Of a stretch of 41,027 bases of DNA, positions 1 to 7,465 are shown piece after piece. Source of the DNA: Colwellia sp. (GTDB lineage: Bacteria; Pseudomonadota; Gammaproteobacteria; Enterobacterales; Alteromonadaceae); NCBI GenBank assembly GCA_013215465.1, contig JABSOW010000030.1, positions 1 to 41,027 of the forward strand, read 5' to 3'. Below the pieces are notes generated by a model. The model did no database searches, was not told the origin of the DNA, and saw nothing but the letters and a program-made list of their open reading frames with translations. A program made the translations under genes and the position numbers. How positions within the stretch are numbered: the stretch's first letter is position 1; every line of letters starts with the position of its first letter.

Positions 1-55
1 TGAGCAACCAAACAACCTTGAACCGCTGCTACCATGGAATATTGAGCACGGCTAG
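1..55 (+). pseudogene. C-terminal end of an IS66-type transposase (TnpC), cut by window edge
   Basis: The frame starting at base 2 reads EQPNNLEPLLPWNIEHG and then a stop at 53-55. The LLPWN ending resembles the short C-terminal element of IS66-family TnpC proteins. A GTAAGC-type inverted repeat follows at once (56-77), as in IS66 elements. Only this tail is inside the window, so whether the transposase is intact cannot be told. The call rests on a short motif plus the adjoining terminal repeat. Confidence 0.5.
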
Positions 56-77
56 GTGCCGTTCCCTATACGCTTAC
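56..77 (+). repeat. Right terminal inverted repeat of an IS66-type element
   Basis: Read on the minus strand this begins GTAAGCGTATAGGGAACG, matching the GTAAGCG tip known for IS66-family terminal repeats. It follows directly on the transposase-like stop codon. The bases outside it (TAATTTTT, 78-85) would be the 8 bp target duplication if the left end, outside this window, carries the same octamer. Confidence 0.55.
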
Positions 78-132
78 TAATTTTTAATGATTTTTGAGTC
101 TATTTTATCAAAAAGATAAATTCTACAGGCTC
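78..132 (+). mobile_element. Right-end remnant of an IS1182-like element
   Basis: Bases 115-132 (GATAAATTCTACAGGCTC) are, read on the minus strand, 17/18 identical to the left inverted repeat of the IS at 754-771. They abut GTT at 133-135, as the complete copy does at 2545. This is therefore the right end of another copy of that element. The IS66-type element probably inserted into it, which would explain the abrupt change at 77/78. Confidence 0.55.
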
Positions 133-133
133 G

Positions 134-751
134 TTATGTTTCAAGGAGGCTTGGTGGATATCCTTAAGTATGCTGAAAAAGCAATGTCGATGGATGATAA
201 AACATGGACCAGACATTCCAACCCTTGGAGCGTCTACACTAGGTTTACGGCTTTACCATTGATATCTTTTTCTTTTTGGTCGAGAGAGTGGCTTGACGTT
301 TATTCTTTAGTATTAATTGCGCTTTCATTTTTATGGGTTTGGGTAAACCCTCGTTTATTCAGCGAACCTAAAAGGACGAATAACTGGGCCTCAATGGGTA
401 CATTTGGGGAGCGAATATACTTAAATCGTGAAAATGAAGTTATACCAATTCATCACCTTAAAGCTTGTCGAACCCTTCAATTCTTATCGGCAATGGGTCT
501 ACCGTTTTTTTTGTATGGACTTTATTCTTTAGATATTTGGGCTTTAATACTTGGCAATCTTTGGATAATGGCATTTAAAGCATGGTTCGTTGACCGTATG
601 GTTTGGTTGTACATGGATATGAAAGAATTAAATCCTATCTATCAATCATGGTTTAAAACATAACAAGCAAATTAATCAGGACAAATAACAGTTGGTTTTT
701 GCTCCTGCGTCGCTTATTTTAACTAACTGAAATTTGCCCATTATTAGGGCG
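134..751 (+). other. Integron-type gene cassette (618 bp)
   Basis: The 5' edge is G/TTATGT (core 133-139). The 3' edge is the attC at 658-753, whose R'' box ACATAAC (658-664) is the exact reverse complement of the cassette's own 5' core GTTATGT, as expected when a circular cassette with a symmetric core has integrated. One complete gene fills the cassette, with its ribosome binding site close to the 5' edge. No integrase gene lies in the window. An IS right end replaces whatever preceded the cassette. Confidence 0.7.
154..663 (+). CDS. DUF6653 family membrane protein (cassette gene)
   Basis: The 169-residue product resembles the uncharacterised DUF6653 family. It has an early TRHSNPWSVYTR segment, hydrophobic stretches over LPLISFSFW and SLVLIALSFLWVWVNP, and a NWASMGTFGERIYL block before a second hydrophobic pair. 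It is probably an inner-membrane protein; no function is known to me. I chose GTG at 154 because AAGGAGG (143-149) lies 4 bases upstream and family members start near this point. The frame stays open upstream to a TTG at 94, but that part lies in IS sequence. ATG codons at 136 and 184 are alternatives. The gene is the only cargo of an integron-type cassette. Confidence 0.7.
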   Translation: MDILKYAEKAMSMDDKTWTRHSNPWSVYTRFTALPLISFSFWSREWLDVYSLVLIALSFLWVWVNPRLFSEPKRTNNWASMGTFGERIYLNRENEVIPIHHLKACRTLQFLSAMGLPFFLYGLYSLDIWALILGNLWIMAFKAWFVDRMVWLYMDMKELNPIYQSWFKT

Positions 752-753
752 TT
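658..753 (+). other. attC recombination site, split by an IS at its R' core
   Basis: The layout follows attC sites: R'' ACATAAC (658-664), 5 bp spacer, L'' AATTAAT, an imperfect central stem (CAGTTGGTT pairing with AACTAACTG, and GGACAAAT with ATTTGCCC), L' ATTATT, 5 bp spacer AGGGC, then GTT of R' (751-753). L'' carries one extra base relative to L', the usual extrahelical position. The remaining R' bases are displaced: after the inserted IS, GTTAAGT (2545-2551) restores a perfect GTTRRRY core. The site lies directly after, and overlaps, the stop of the DUF6653 gene. Confidence 0.75.
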
Positions 754-773
754 GAGGCTGTAGAATTTATCCC

Positions 774-799
774 AAAAGGAACATTTTAATGTTCCTTTT
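774..799. terminator. Hairpin inside the IS left end
   Basis: A perfect 12 bp stem, AAAAGGAACATT pairing with AATGTTCCTTTT around a TT loop, lies between the left inverted repeat and the transposase gene. With its T-rich flank it could end transcription entering from the cassette, which would shield the transposase gene from read-through. It may also serve as the terminator of the DUF6653 gene. Confidence 0.55.
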
Positions 800-885
800 A
801 TTATTTCCACATTGTTTGTTTTTAAACCTTGATGCCAGATCTTGGTTGTGATCTAATAGATATTATTCACTCAGCGTAAAAATTC

Positions 886-2348
886 ATGGCAAATTATAAA
901 CCAGATTTATCCTGCCAAAGTAAGTTCATTCCAATCGATTTCTCACAGCAAATAGTGCCTGGCACGTTTGAATATGCGCTGTCTCATATTGTTGATAATA
1001 AACTTGATTTAAGCCGCTTTGATGCCTGGTATGACAATGATAAACGTGGTGCAGCCGCTTATTCCCCCGCCGTGATGTTGAAGGTCATCCTGTTTTCCTA
1101 TTCTCGAGGATTAATCTCCAGTCGACGTATTGCACAGGCCTGTGCAACCAATATTACCTTGATGAGTTTATCTGGTGATGTTCAGCCACATTTTACCTCT
1201 ATAGCTGCTTTTGTCGCGAAGATGAGTGAGCAAATAGCGCCATTGTTTACTCAGGTTTTAATGATTTGTGATGAAGAAGGCTTAATTGGCCGGAACATGT
1301 TTGCCATTGATGGTTGTAAGATAAAGTCCAATGCTAGCAAGGAATGGAGCGGCACTTTTGAAGAGCTTACGCGCAAACAAGCGAAATTAGAAAAGGCGAG
1401 TCAACGTATTTTAGCCCGTCATCAATCGCAAGATAAAATGCCCGAAGATGAAGTCGAGCATGACTTAAAACAAAAAGCTAAGCTAGATAAAAGTGCGAAT
1501 AAAATAGCTGAGTTTTTGGCAACGAACAAAGAGAAACTAGGCAGTCAGGGTAAGCCGGTAAAAAGTAATATCACCGACCCCGATAGCGCCAAAATGACCA
1601 CCTCCAAAGGCACTATTCAGGGTTACAATGGCATTGCCATTAATGACGATAAACACCAAATCATACTCCAAGCGAAAACGTGGGGCTCTGTTGGTGAGCA
1701 ACAAACCTTGAAACCAGCAATAGAACAATTAGAAAAACAATTGAGCGCATTAAATACCCCCGATGCCTTGCACACGGCTAAATTTACCGCCGACAGTGGT
1801 TTTCACAGTGAGGTGAATCTTGAATACATGGCAACCACAGGGCTTGATGCTTATATAGCCGATACCCAATTTAGAAGTCGCAACCCATTGTTTAAAACCA
1901 GTGAAACCTATCACACAGAAAAAGAAAAACGGCGTTTAAAGCGCAGTAAAGGCAGGCTAAGGCTATTTACTTCAGCTGATTTTCATTTTGATAACAGTCA
2001 GCAGCAATGCCGTTGCCCAGCAGGACATGAAATGTGGTGCCGTGGTGATAATATCAAAAGTGGCAAGCGTATTTACACCCGGTTTGTTGGTTATTTGAAA
2101 GATTGCAAGCAGTGCCCACTACAAAAGCAATGTATGCGCAAAGCGCCTAATAAAACAGGGCGACAGGTACAATTTTTAAAAGACAGTGAGCTGAAAATCC
2201 TCTCTTATACCGATAAGATGAGAATTAAAATTGACAGTCCAATTGGCCGACGACAATATAGCAAACGCCTTGGTGCAATAGAGCCAGTATTTGGCAACTG
2301 TATTGTTTAGTGCATAACATTGAAAAGTTAAGAAATAGCCTACATTAA
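886..2348 (+). pseudogene. IS1182-type DDE transposase, disrupted near the 3' end
   Basis: The uninterrupted frame gives 474 residues: an N-terminal DUF772-type domain, candidate catalytic Asp142 (FAIDGCKI), Asp303 (FTADSGFHSE) and Glu466 (GAIEPVFGN), and a cysteine-rich segment (CRCPAGHEMWC and CKQCPLQKQC). After VFGN the frame stops at 2310. A shifted frame continues at once with WQLYCLVHNIEKLRNSLH and a stop at 2346-2348, which is the usual C-terminus of the family. The string TGGCAAC would occur at both sides of the missing piece, so a deletion between short direct repeats probably removed a segment that was not a multiple of three. The protein is likely inactive. Confidence 0.8.
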
Positions 2349-2385
2349 GGCTAAAACCCTCGTGTTTACCCTTGTAAACAAGCTC

Positions 2386-2529
2386 AAAAGCAGAATGTAA
2401 GTAAAAAACCATCCAACATTCAATGCTCAATGATGAAAAATACAAATCCCCAAAACGTAAACGTTTTTGATTGTTAAAAGAAAATAATCAAGTTAGAGTA
2501 TTTTGATTAAAAAATAATATAAAAACGAG
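2386..2529 (+). repeat. Dispersed ~140 bp repeat, copy A
   Basis: This stretch matches 37797-37934 from AAAAGCAGAAT to AAAAACGAG. The last ~60 bp are nearly identical; the middle is more diverged. Inside is a hairpin, AAAACGT-AA-ACGTTTT (2452-2467), whose counterpart in copy B is AAAATGT-AA-ACATTTT. One base pair has changed on both sides, so pairing is preserved. Its first bases can be read as the same C-terminus (KAECK, stop) as the Y1 transposase remnant before copy B (KAEYK, stop). Confidence 0.7.
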
Positions 2530-2574
2530 TAATTCTACAAGCTCGTTAAGTTTTTATCAGAATATGGAGTACAA

Positions 2575-3114
2575 ATGAAAAATTTAACTATTACCATTGC
2601 TCTTTCGTCAATGTTTTTGTTTTCTTGTGGTGGCTCTGACGGAGATACTGCTACTGAAACGTCAAAAAGTGACTCTATAGTAAAGTTATCTAATACATCT
2701 TGGGAAAAAGAATGCTCTCCTTACAATAAACTATCAAGTGACGAGTTAAAAGGTTTATGGAACGTCAAGATTAAGCTAAGTATAGATTCTTCGCTGAAAT
2801 CCACTTATCGAACAGAGTTTTTCCATCCAACTGATACAGAATGTGATTCAATGATGTTTGATACTCTGGATATCTCGAAATTTGAAATTACAGATAAAGT
2901 TATAAGTGAAGAAAGTATTGAAGCCTACGGCCTAAATAAGACTTTTATTTATAATTCAGATAATAGCGATCCCCCTCCGAGTTACACTTTAATTTATATT
3001 GATAGTGAAAAATTATATTTTGGTCAAAAGTCTGATTCAAATCTTGGGAAAACTCCTGAAACAAGACATTCTTCTATATCTCTTGATGATTATTTCTCTC
3101 AAATTATAAACTAA
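2575..3114 (+). CDS. Small predicted lipoprotein, unknown function
   Basis: The 179-residue product starts with a short lipoprotein signal peptide (MKNLTITIALSSMFLFSCGG; lipobox LFSC, Cys18), followed by a Ser/Thr/Asp-rich linker and a polar domain with no family I recognise. It has further cysteines near residues 47 and 90. GGAG lies about 5 bases before the ATG. The gene begins 24 bp after the IS at a perfect GTTRRRY core (GTTAAGT, 2545-2551), so it may be a second integron cassette. No attC is seen after its stop; a group II intron end occupies that place instead. Base composition is AT-rich, like the other cassette-type genes here. Confidence 0.7.
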   Translation: MKNLTITIALSSMFLFSCGGSDGDTATETSKSDSIVKLSNTSWEKECSPYNKLSSDELKGLWNVKIKLSIDSSLKSTYRTEFFHPTDTECDSMMFDTLDISKFEITDKVISEESIEAYGLNKTFIYNSDNSDPPPSYTLIYIDSEKLYFGQKSDSNLGKTPETRHSSISLDDYFSQIIN

Positions 3115-3119
3115 AAACC

Positions 3120-3192
3120 TAATCGGGTAGCCAGAGGTATCTAGCCTTCAGCCTCCACACCACCCTGCATGCGGCTCCGCACAGGGCGGTTC
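3120..3192 (-). mobile_element. Orphan 3' end of a group II intron (domains V and VI)
   Basis: On the minus strand, 3190-3159 folds as domain V: a 9 bp stem (ACCGCCCTG with CAGGGTGGT), a two-base bulge on the 3' side, a short upper stem (TGCG with CGCA) and a 4-base loop; the lower stem carries a CGC triad. Downstream, a domain VI-like stretch leads to CTACCCGATT (3130-3121), the usual kind of group II intron 3' end. No reverse transcriptase gene or 5' part is visible, so this is a remnant. It lies just after the lipoprotein gene, where an attC would be expected. Confidence 0.6.
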
Positions 3193-3196
3193 ATTT

Positions 3197-3548
3197 AGCA
3201 CCCCTAACTTAAACGTTCTGATTAGGGTAGTGAACCTAAAATCAACAAAGTCACCCATCGTTAATTTCACCTATAGCCTAAATAAAACAATACGGATTAA
3301 CTAAAGTTTTACCACAAAAAATAAGTAAATTCGAGGATAAATCTGAACAAATAAAGTCAAACGGAGCTGTTGATGCCATTTTACTGAATTTTACTTATCA
3401 GTAGATAACCATGTCTTCGTCTTAACGAATTCATCATGCTAGCGATAGAACAGATAGGTAGCTTAAAAAAAGTATTAAGCCAATAACTTATTGCATATAT
3501 CAATGGAGAACACTTGTGCCAATGCTAATAACTTATCTTCACCGCACA
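3197..3548. other. Non-coding stretch without recognised gene
   Basis: No credible reading frame is seen on either strand. At its left edge CCCTAA and TTAGGG (about 3201-3228) can pair around a loop containing AACTTAAAC; this may be intron or attC debris, but neither can be shown. The rest is AT-rich with no clear repeats. Confidence 0.4.
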
Positions 3549-3590
3549 AAAAAGCTCTAACTAAGTTGATTAATTAACCTTAGTTGAGAG
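3549..3590 (-). terminator. Intrinsic terminator for the hypothetical gene at 3692-4390
   Basis: On the minus strand CTCTCAACTAAG (3590-3579) pairs with CTTAGTTAGAG (3565-3555), followed by CTTTTTT (3554-3548). The stem plus T-run, about 100 bp past the stop of the minus-strand gene, fits a rho-independent terminator. Confidence 0.65.
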
Positions 3591-3691
3591 GTATAAAAAG
3601 AGCAATTAACGGTGGGTGTCCTTGTTAATTGTTGTTAATTTTAAAGGTATTGAAAACTCGACCTTACCTCTACCACTAACAGGTAGTATAT

Positions 3692-4390
3692 TTACGGCAT
3701 GTCACTGACAACCTGTTTAATAGATGTTATGTAGTAAGTGGCTATGAGCATAATGCGCTGTAGGTCGTAATTAGCTAATTGAGCCTGACTTCGACATAAT
3801 TCATTCACTGCTTGAATGACAAAGGAGTAGTTAGCCTTATCTACTTCTTGTTGCTTACGTTCAATTTCTATTAGTGCCAAAAAAGCAGTAAGTTCATGAT
3901 TAGCTAAAGGGGTTAAATTTTTATTAGCAAATAAATAAGCTTCAATAGGGGTTAAATTTTGTTGGTTTCGTTTGCATAGACCATCGCGCAATGCTTCATT
4001 ACTTCCAAATAACATCATAGAACGTACATAGTTAAATGGCGGATGGATGCTACTGACTGATTGATTGTTTGTAAATAAATAATGTAAAACATTATACTTC
4101 TGGTGATCTGTTTTACTGAAGTTCCCTTCTATTTGTAATGCGGGGGTGAAAAAGTTTAAGGTATTGTTAGTTTTAATTTTTGGGATAAGCCCAATGGAAA
4201 AACCTTTATTTTCTATAAAACTAGTTGCGAGCTGTTGATAAAAATCAAATGATTTTATTTGTCCTTGTTGAAACATAAAACCTAACTGAACGATGTTCTC
4301 AGCTTCATTTGAAACTAAGTAATGTTGAAGCAAAGCTTTAAGGTCATTTTTAGTCAATAAATTGATCAGTGTCTGTAAATGTTTCTGCAT
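3692..4390 (-). CDS. Hypothetical protein with weak ankyrin-like character
   Basis: The 232-residue product has no signal peptide or membrane segment and looks cytosolic and alpha-helical. The block YNVLHYLFTNN to RNQQNLTPIEAYL (about residues 99-153) has the spacing and the TPIEAYL turn seen in degenerate ankyrin repeats, but I do not recognise a family. The ATG at 4390 has only a weak ribosome binding site. It stands alone: long non-coding stretches lie on both sides and a terminator follows, so it is probably a single-gene unit. Confidence 0.55.
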   Translation of the reverse strand: MQKHLQTLINLLTKNDLKALLQHYLVSNEAENIVQLGFMFQQGQIKSFDFYQQLATSFIENKGFSIGLIPKIKTNNTLNFFTPALQIEGNFSKTDHQKYNVLHYLFTNNQSVSSIHPPFNYVRSMMLFGSNEALRDGLCKRNQQNLTPIEAYLFANKNLTPLANHELTAFLALIEIERKQQEVDKANYSFVIQAVNELCRSQAQLANYDLQRIMLIATYYITSIKQVVSDMP

Positions 4391-4991
4391 TGTTTAGTCT
4401 AGTTATATATCCGTTATTATTGAGCGATAAAAGTATTTCAAATGAATTATTAATGCACCAAGCCAGTTTACTAACAAACTATCTATTTTACCTGCTATTG
4501 GTAAATAAAACTAAGGTAAACATTGTTGCTAATACCCAGTTAGAAAATTTACATCACTAACTCATTCACTCTAATTTAGTAAAATCTTAGGTTTTTATTT
4601 TAAAGGTGGTTTCTCAGCCACAGGAAAAATAAAATTATTGAATTAAAACTGGTTTAGAGTATATCTTAAATAGACTGTGCTAACTAAGGTGTATTTTAAC
4701 TCAGTAAATGTCAGATTTTTATCTTAAAGTTGACTTTTGACTAATATTATTCAGATTTTCGGACAGAATGAACGTGCAGTTTCCACTAGTTAAGTATGGC
4801 TTAATTCAGGACTGAAAGATTATAAAGAGCTTGCAGGAGGCATAGACTTGTCTTTCACCGTGATTTTGTCGGTATGGTAAAGTTAGTGATACTAAAGTGC
4901 CGATGGAGGCATCATATGCTATTGATTATTAGCTTTAATATTTGGCTAAATATGAGTAAAGTCTTAAAAATAATATCTTAATAAGAAAAAA
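4391..4991. other. 600 bp intergenic stretch, no gene supported
   Basis: It separates a minus-strand hypothetical gene from the plus-strand prolyl oligopeptidase gene, so both promoters should lie here. The sequence is AT-rich. A GGAGG-like site at 4836-4840 is not followed by a convincing frame. Nothing resembling a known riboswitch or small RNA was recognised. Confidence 0.4.
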
Positions 4992-7193
4992 ATGATGAAA
5001 AAATATTTTTCACTACTACTAGTAATCATCCTTGGTAATGGCATTATTGCGTGTTCTGGGCAAACTAATGTAAATAATAGTGATATAAATACGATGGATG
5101 AAGACAAAACGGCAACTGCGAAAATAAAGATCAATTATCCAATAACCAAAAAAGGTGATGTTGTTGACACCTACTTTGGTGCTGATGTTGCAGATCCGTA
5201 TCGCTGGTTAGAAGATGATCGCAGTGATGAAACTGCGGAATGGGTAAGTTCGCAAAATAAGGTGACCTCAGCTTATCTGGAGAAAATTCCTTATCGAGAT
5301 ACGTTGGAGCAACGTTTAACCGCCATGTGGGATTATGAAAAGGTCGGGGCGCCATTTAGTGAAGGTGCTTATACCTATTTTTATAAAAACAATGGTTTAC
5401 AAAATCAATACGTGGTTTATCGCTATAAAATAGGGCAACAACAGTCCAGTGCTGAAGTATTTTTAGACCCTAATACTTTTAGTGCCGATGGTACTACCTC
5501 TCTTGGTCAGTTGAGTTTTTCGCGTGATGGTTCAATGGCCGCTTATACTATTTCTGAAGGGGGTAGTGATTGGCGAAAAATCATCATTATTGATGCGTTA
5601 TCAAATAAGGTAGTAGAGCCCAAATTAATTGATGTAAAATTTTCAGGCATCGCCTGGTACAAAAATGAAGGCTTTTATTATTCAAGCTATGACAAGCCAA
5701 AAGGCAGTGAACTGTCAGCAAAAACAGATCAACATAAGCTTTATTATCACCAACTAGGCACAGCGCAACACACAGATAAAGTAATTTTTGGTGCAAGCGC
5801 TGAGCAAAAGCGTCGTTATGTGAGTGGCAATGTTACTGACGATAATCGCTATCTATTAATTTCTGGTTCGCTATCAACCTCAGGTAATGATTTATATCTT
5901 AAAGATTTAACTAAACCAAATAGTGAGTTGGTTACTATTTTGGCTCACAGCAACTCAGATACGTACGTGATTGATAATCAAGGTAGTAAATTGTTTTTAG
6001 TGACGAACCTTAACGCCGATAATAAAAAAATTGTTAGCGTTGATGTCGCAAAGCCAACTTCAGAGCATTGGCTTGATTTAATTCCAGAAACCGACAATGT
6101 ACTTAGCGCGTCAACTGGTGGTGGATATTTATTCACCCACTATATGGTTGATGCTATTGCCAAGGTTTATCAATATGACTACCAAGGACATAAAATACGT
6201 GAGATTGAATTACCCGGTGCCGGCTCCGCTTCTGCTCTTAGCGGTAAAGTTGATGCAGAGACACTTTATTTTACCTTCACTAACAGTACCACACCGTCAG
6301 TTACTTTAGCTTTTGATGTTAAAACGGGTAAAACCAATACCTTTAATAAATCTAAGGTGAAGTTTGACAGCGAAAACTATGTATCTAAGCAAGTATTTTA
6401 TACTTCAAAAGACGGTACAAAAATTCCTATGATTATTAGCCATAAAAAAGGTCTGAAACTTGATGGCAAAAATCCTACCATTTTATATGGTTATGGCGGT
6501 TTTAATATCAGCTTAACGCCTTCATTTAGCTTGACCCGAGCAATATGGATGGAGCAAGGCGGAATTTATGCGGTCGCTAACTTGCGCGGTGGTGGTGAGT
6601 ATGGTCGTAAGTGGCATGATGCGGGCACTAAAATGCACAAGCAAAATGTTTTTGATGACTTTATTGCTGCTGCACAATACCTAAGTAGACAAAATTATAC
6701 TTCAAGTGATTACCTTGCTATTCAAGGCGGTTCAAATGGCGGCTTATTAGTGGCGGCGGTTATGTTACAACGTCCTGAATTATTTAAAGTTGCTTTACCT
6801 GCGGTGGGTGTTTTAGATATGTTGCGTTATCATACTTTTACTTCTGGTGCCGGTTGGGCTTATGATTACGGCACGTCTGAGCAAAGTAAGGAAATGTTTG
6901 ATTACATTCGCGCTTATTCTCCGGTGCATAATGTGAAATCAGATATTCAATATCCAGCAACTATGGTAACTACTGGCGATCATGATGACAGAGTGGTGCC
7001 AGCGCATTCTTTTAAATTTGCGGCACAGCTACAAGCAAAACAAACTCAAGCAGCAGCATTGCCTATGCTTATTCGTATTGAAACTAACGGTGGTCATGGC
7101 GCAGGTACACCAGCAAGTAAAACCATTAGTCTCTATGCCGATATTTTTGCTTTCACCTTGTACAATATGGGCATTAAAACCCTTAATAATTAA
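4992..7193 (+). CDS. Prolyl oligopeptidase (S9A family), predicted lipoprotein
   Basis: This serine peptidase would cleave after proline in short peptides. It has a lipoprotein-type signal (GNGIIACSG, Cys about residue 21), so it is probably anchored facing the periplasm. A seven-bladed propeller-type region (about 70-430) is followed by an alpha/beta-hydrolase domain with Ser581 in GGSNGG, the GDHDDRV motif at 662-668 (acid Asp665 or 666) and His702 in NGGHGAG. The GYGGFN oxyanion-region motif is present. Length 733 is normal for the family. ATG at 4992 or 4995 may be the start; the ribosome binding site is poor. It precedes recC, the region where E. coli has the protease gene ptrA (between recC and recB), but it is unrelated to pitrilysin. 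Confidence 0.9.
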   Translation: MMKKYFSLLLVIILGNGIIACSGQTNVNNSDINTMDEDKTATAKIKINYPITKKGDVVDTYFGADVADPYRWLEDDRSDETAEWVSSQNKVTSAYLEKIPYRDTLEQRLTAMWDYEKVGAPFSEGAYTYFYKNNGLQNQYVVYRYKIGQQQSSAEVFLDPNTFSADGTTSLGQLSFSRDGSMAAYTISEGGSDWRKIIIIDALSNKVVEPKLIDVKFSGIAWYKNEGFYYSSYDKPKGSELSAKTDQHKLYYHQLGTAQHTDKVIFGASAEQKRRYVSGNVTDDNRYLLISGSLSTSGNDLYLKDLTKPNSELVTILAHSNSDTYVIDNQGSKLFLVTNLNADNKKIVSVDVAKPTSEHWLDLIPETDNVLSASTGGGYLFTHYMVDAIAKVYQYDYQGHKIREIELPGAGSASALSGKVDAETLYFTFTNSTTPSVTLAFDVKTGKTNTFNKSKVKFDSENYVSKQVFYTSKDGTKIPMIISHKKGLKLDGKNPTILYGYGGFNISLTPSFSLTRAIWMEQGGIYAVANLRGGGEYGRKWHDAGTKMHKQNVFDDFIAAAQYLSRQNYTSSDYLAIQGGSNGGLLVAAVMLQRPELFKVALPAVGVLDMLRYHTFTSGAGWAYDYGTSEQSKEMFDYIRAYSPVHNVKSDIQYPATMVTTGDHDDRVVPAHSFKFAAQLQAKQTQAAALPMLIRIETNGGHGAGTPASKTISLYADIFAFTLYNMGIKTLNN

Positions 7194-7354
7194 CCGAGGT
7201 AAAAAGGTAAACAGTCATACTGGTAATTCTTTACCTAAATAAATGGTGTTCACTTCATGCTTATGGTTAAATTTATTTATTAAATTTTAATAACAGCAAT
7301 TAAATTAATAAATGCTTCAAATTTTAAGGTCTATAAATTTTTAGGAACAGGGCG

Positions 7355-7390
7355 CTTTCAATGCCAATGACTAGCTATTGGCATTGAAAG
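7355..7390. repeat. Perfect 14 bp inverted repeat before recC
   Basis: CTTTCAATGCCAAT and ATTGGCATTGAAAG flank an 8-base loop. It lies ~160 bp past the peptidase stop and ~75 bp before recC. There is no T-run on either side, so it is not a classic intrinsic terminator. It could be an operator, an mRNA-end stabiliser or a REP-like element. Confidence 0.6.
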
Positions 7391-7465
7391 TAATGATGTT
7401 ATTAAATATTTAAAGCACTTAAAATGATCGCTAAGTTAGTTTAATTGATATAAATAGGTCCAGTA

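Larger units (their letters stand above)
754..2544 (+). mobile_element. IS1182-like insertion sequence with broken transposase
   Basis: The 1791 bp element is bounded by 18 bp imperfect inverted repeats: GAGGCTGTAGAATTTATC at 754-771, and at 2527-2544 a repeat that reads GAGCTTGTAGAATTACTC on the minus strand (14/18 identical). GTT flanks both sides (751-753 and 2545-2547), compatible with a 3 bp target duplication. It carries one DDE transposase gene, inactivated by a small deletion. The distal 140 bp are shared with 37797-37934. The target is the crossover triplet of an attC site. Confidence 0.65.

Noticed and set aside
4369..4560. 63-codon plus-strand frame overlapping the start of the minus-strand hypothetical gene
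   Set aside because: No ribosome binding site, no recognisable motif, and overlap with a better-supported gene start.
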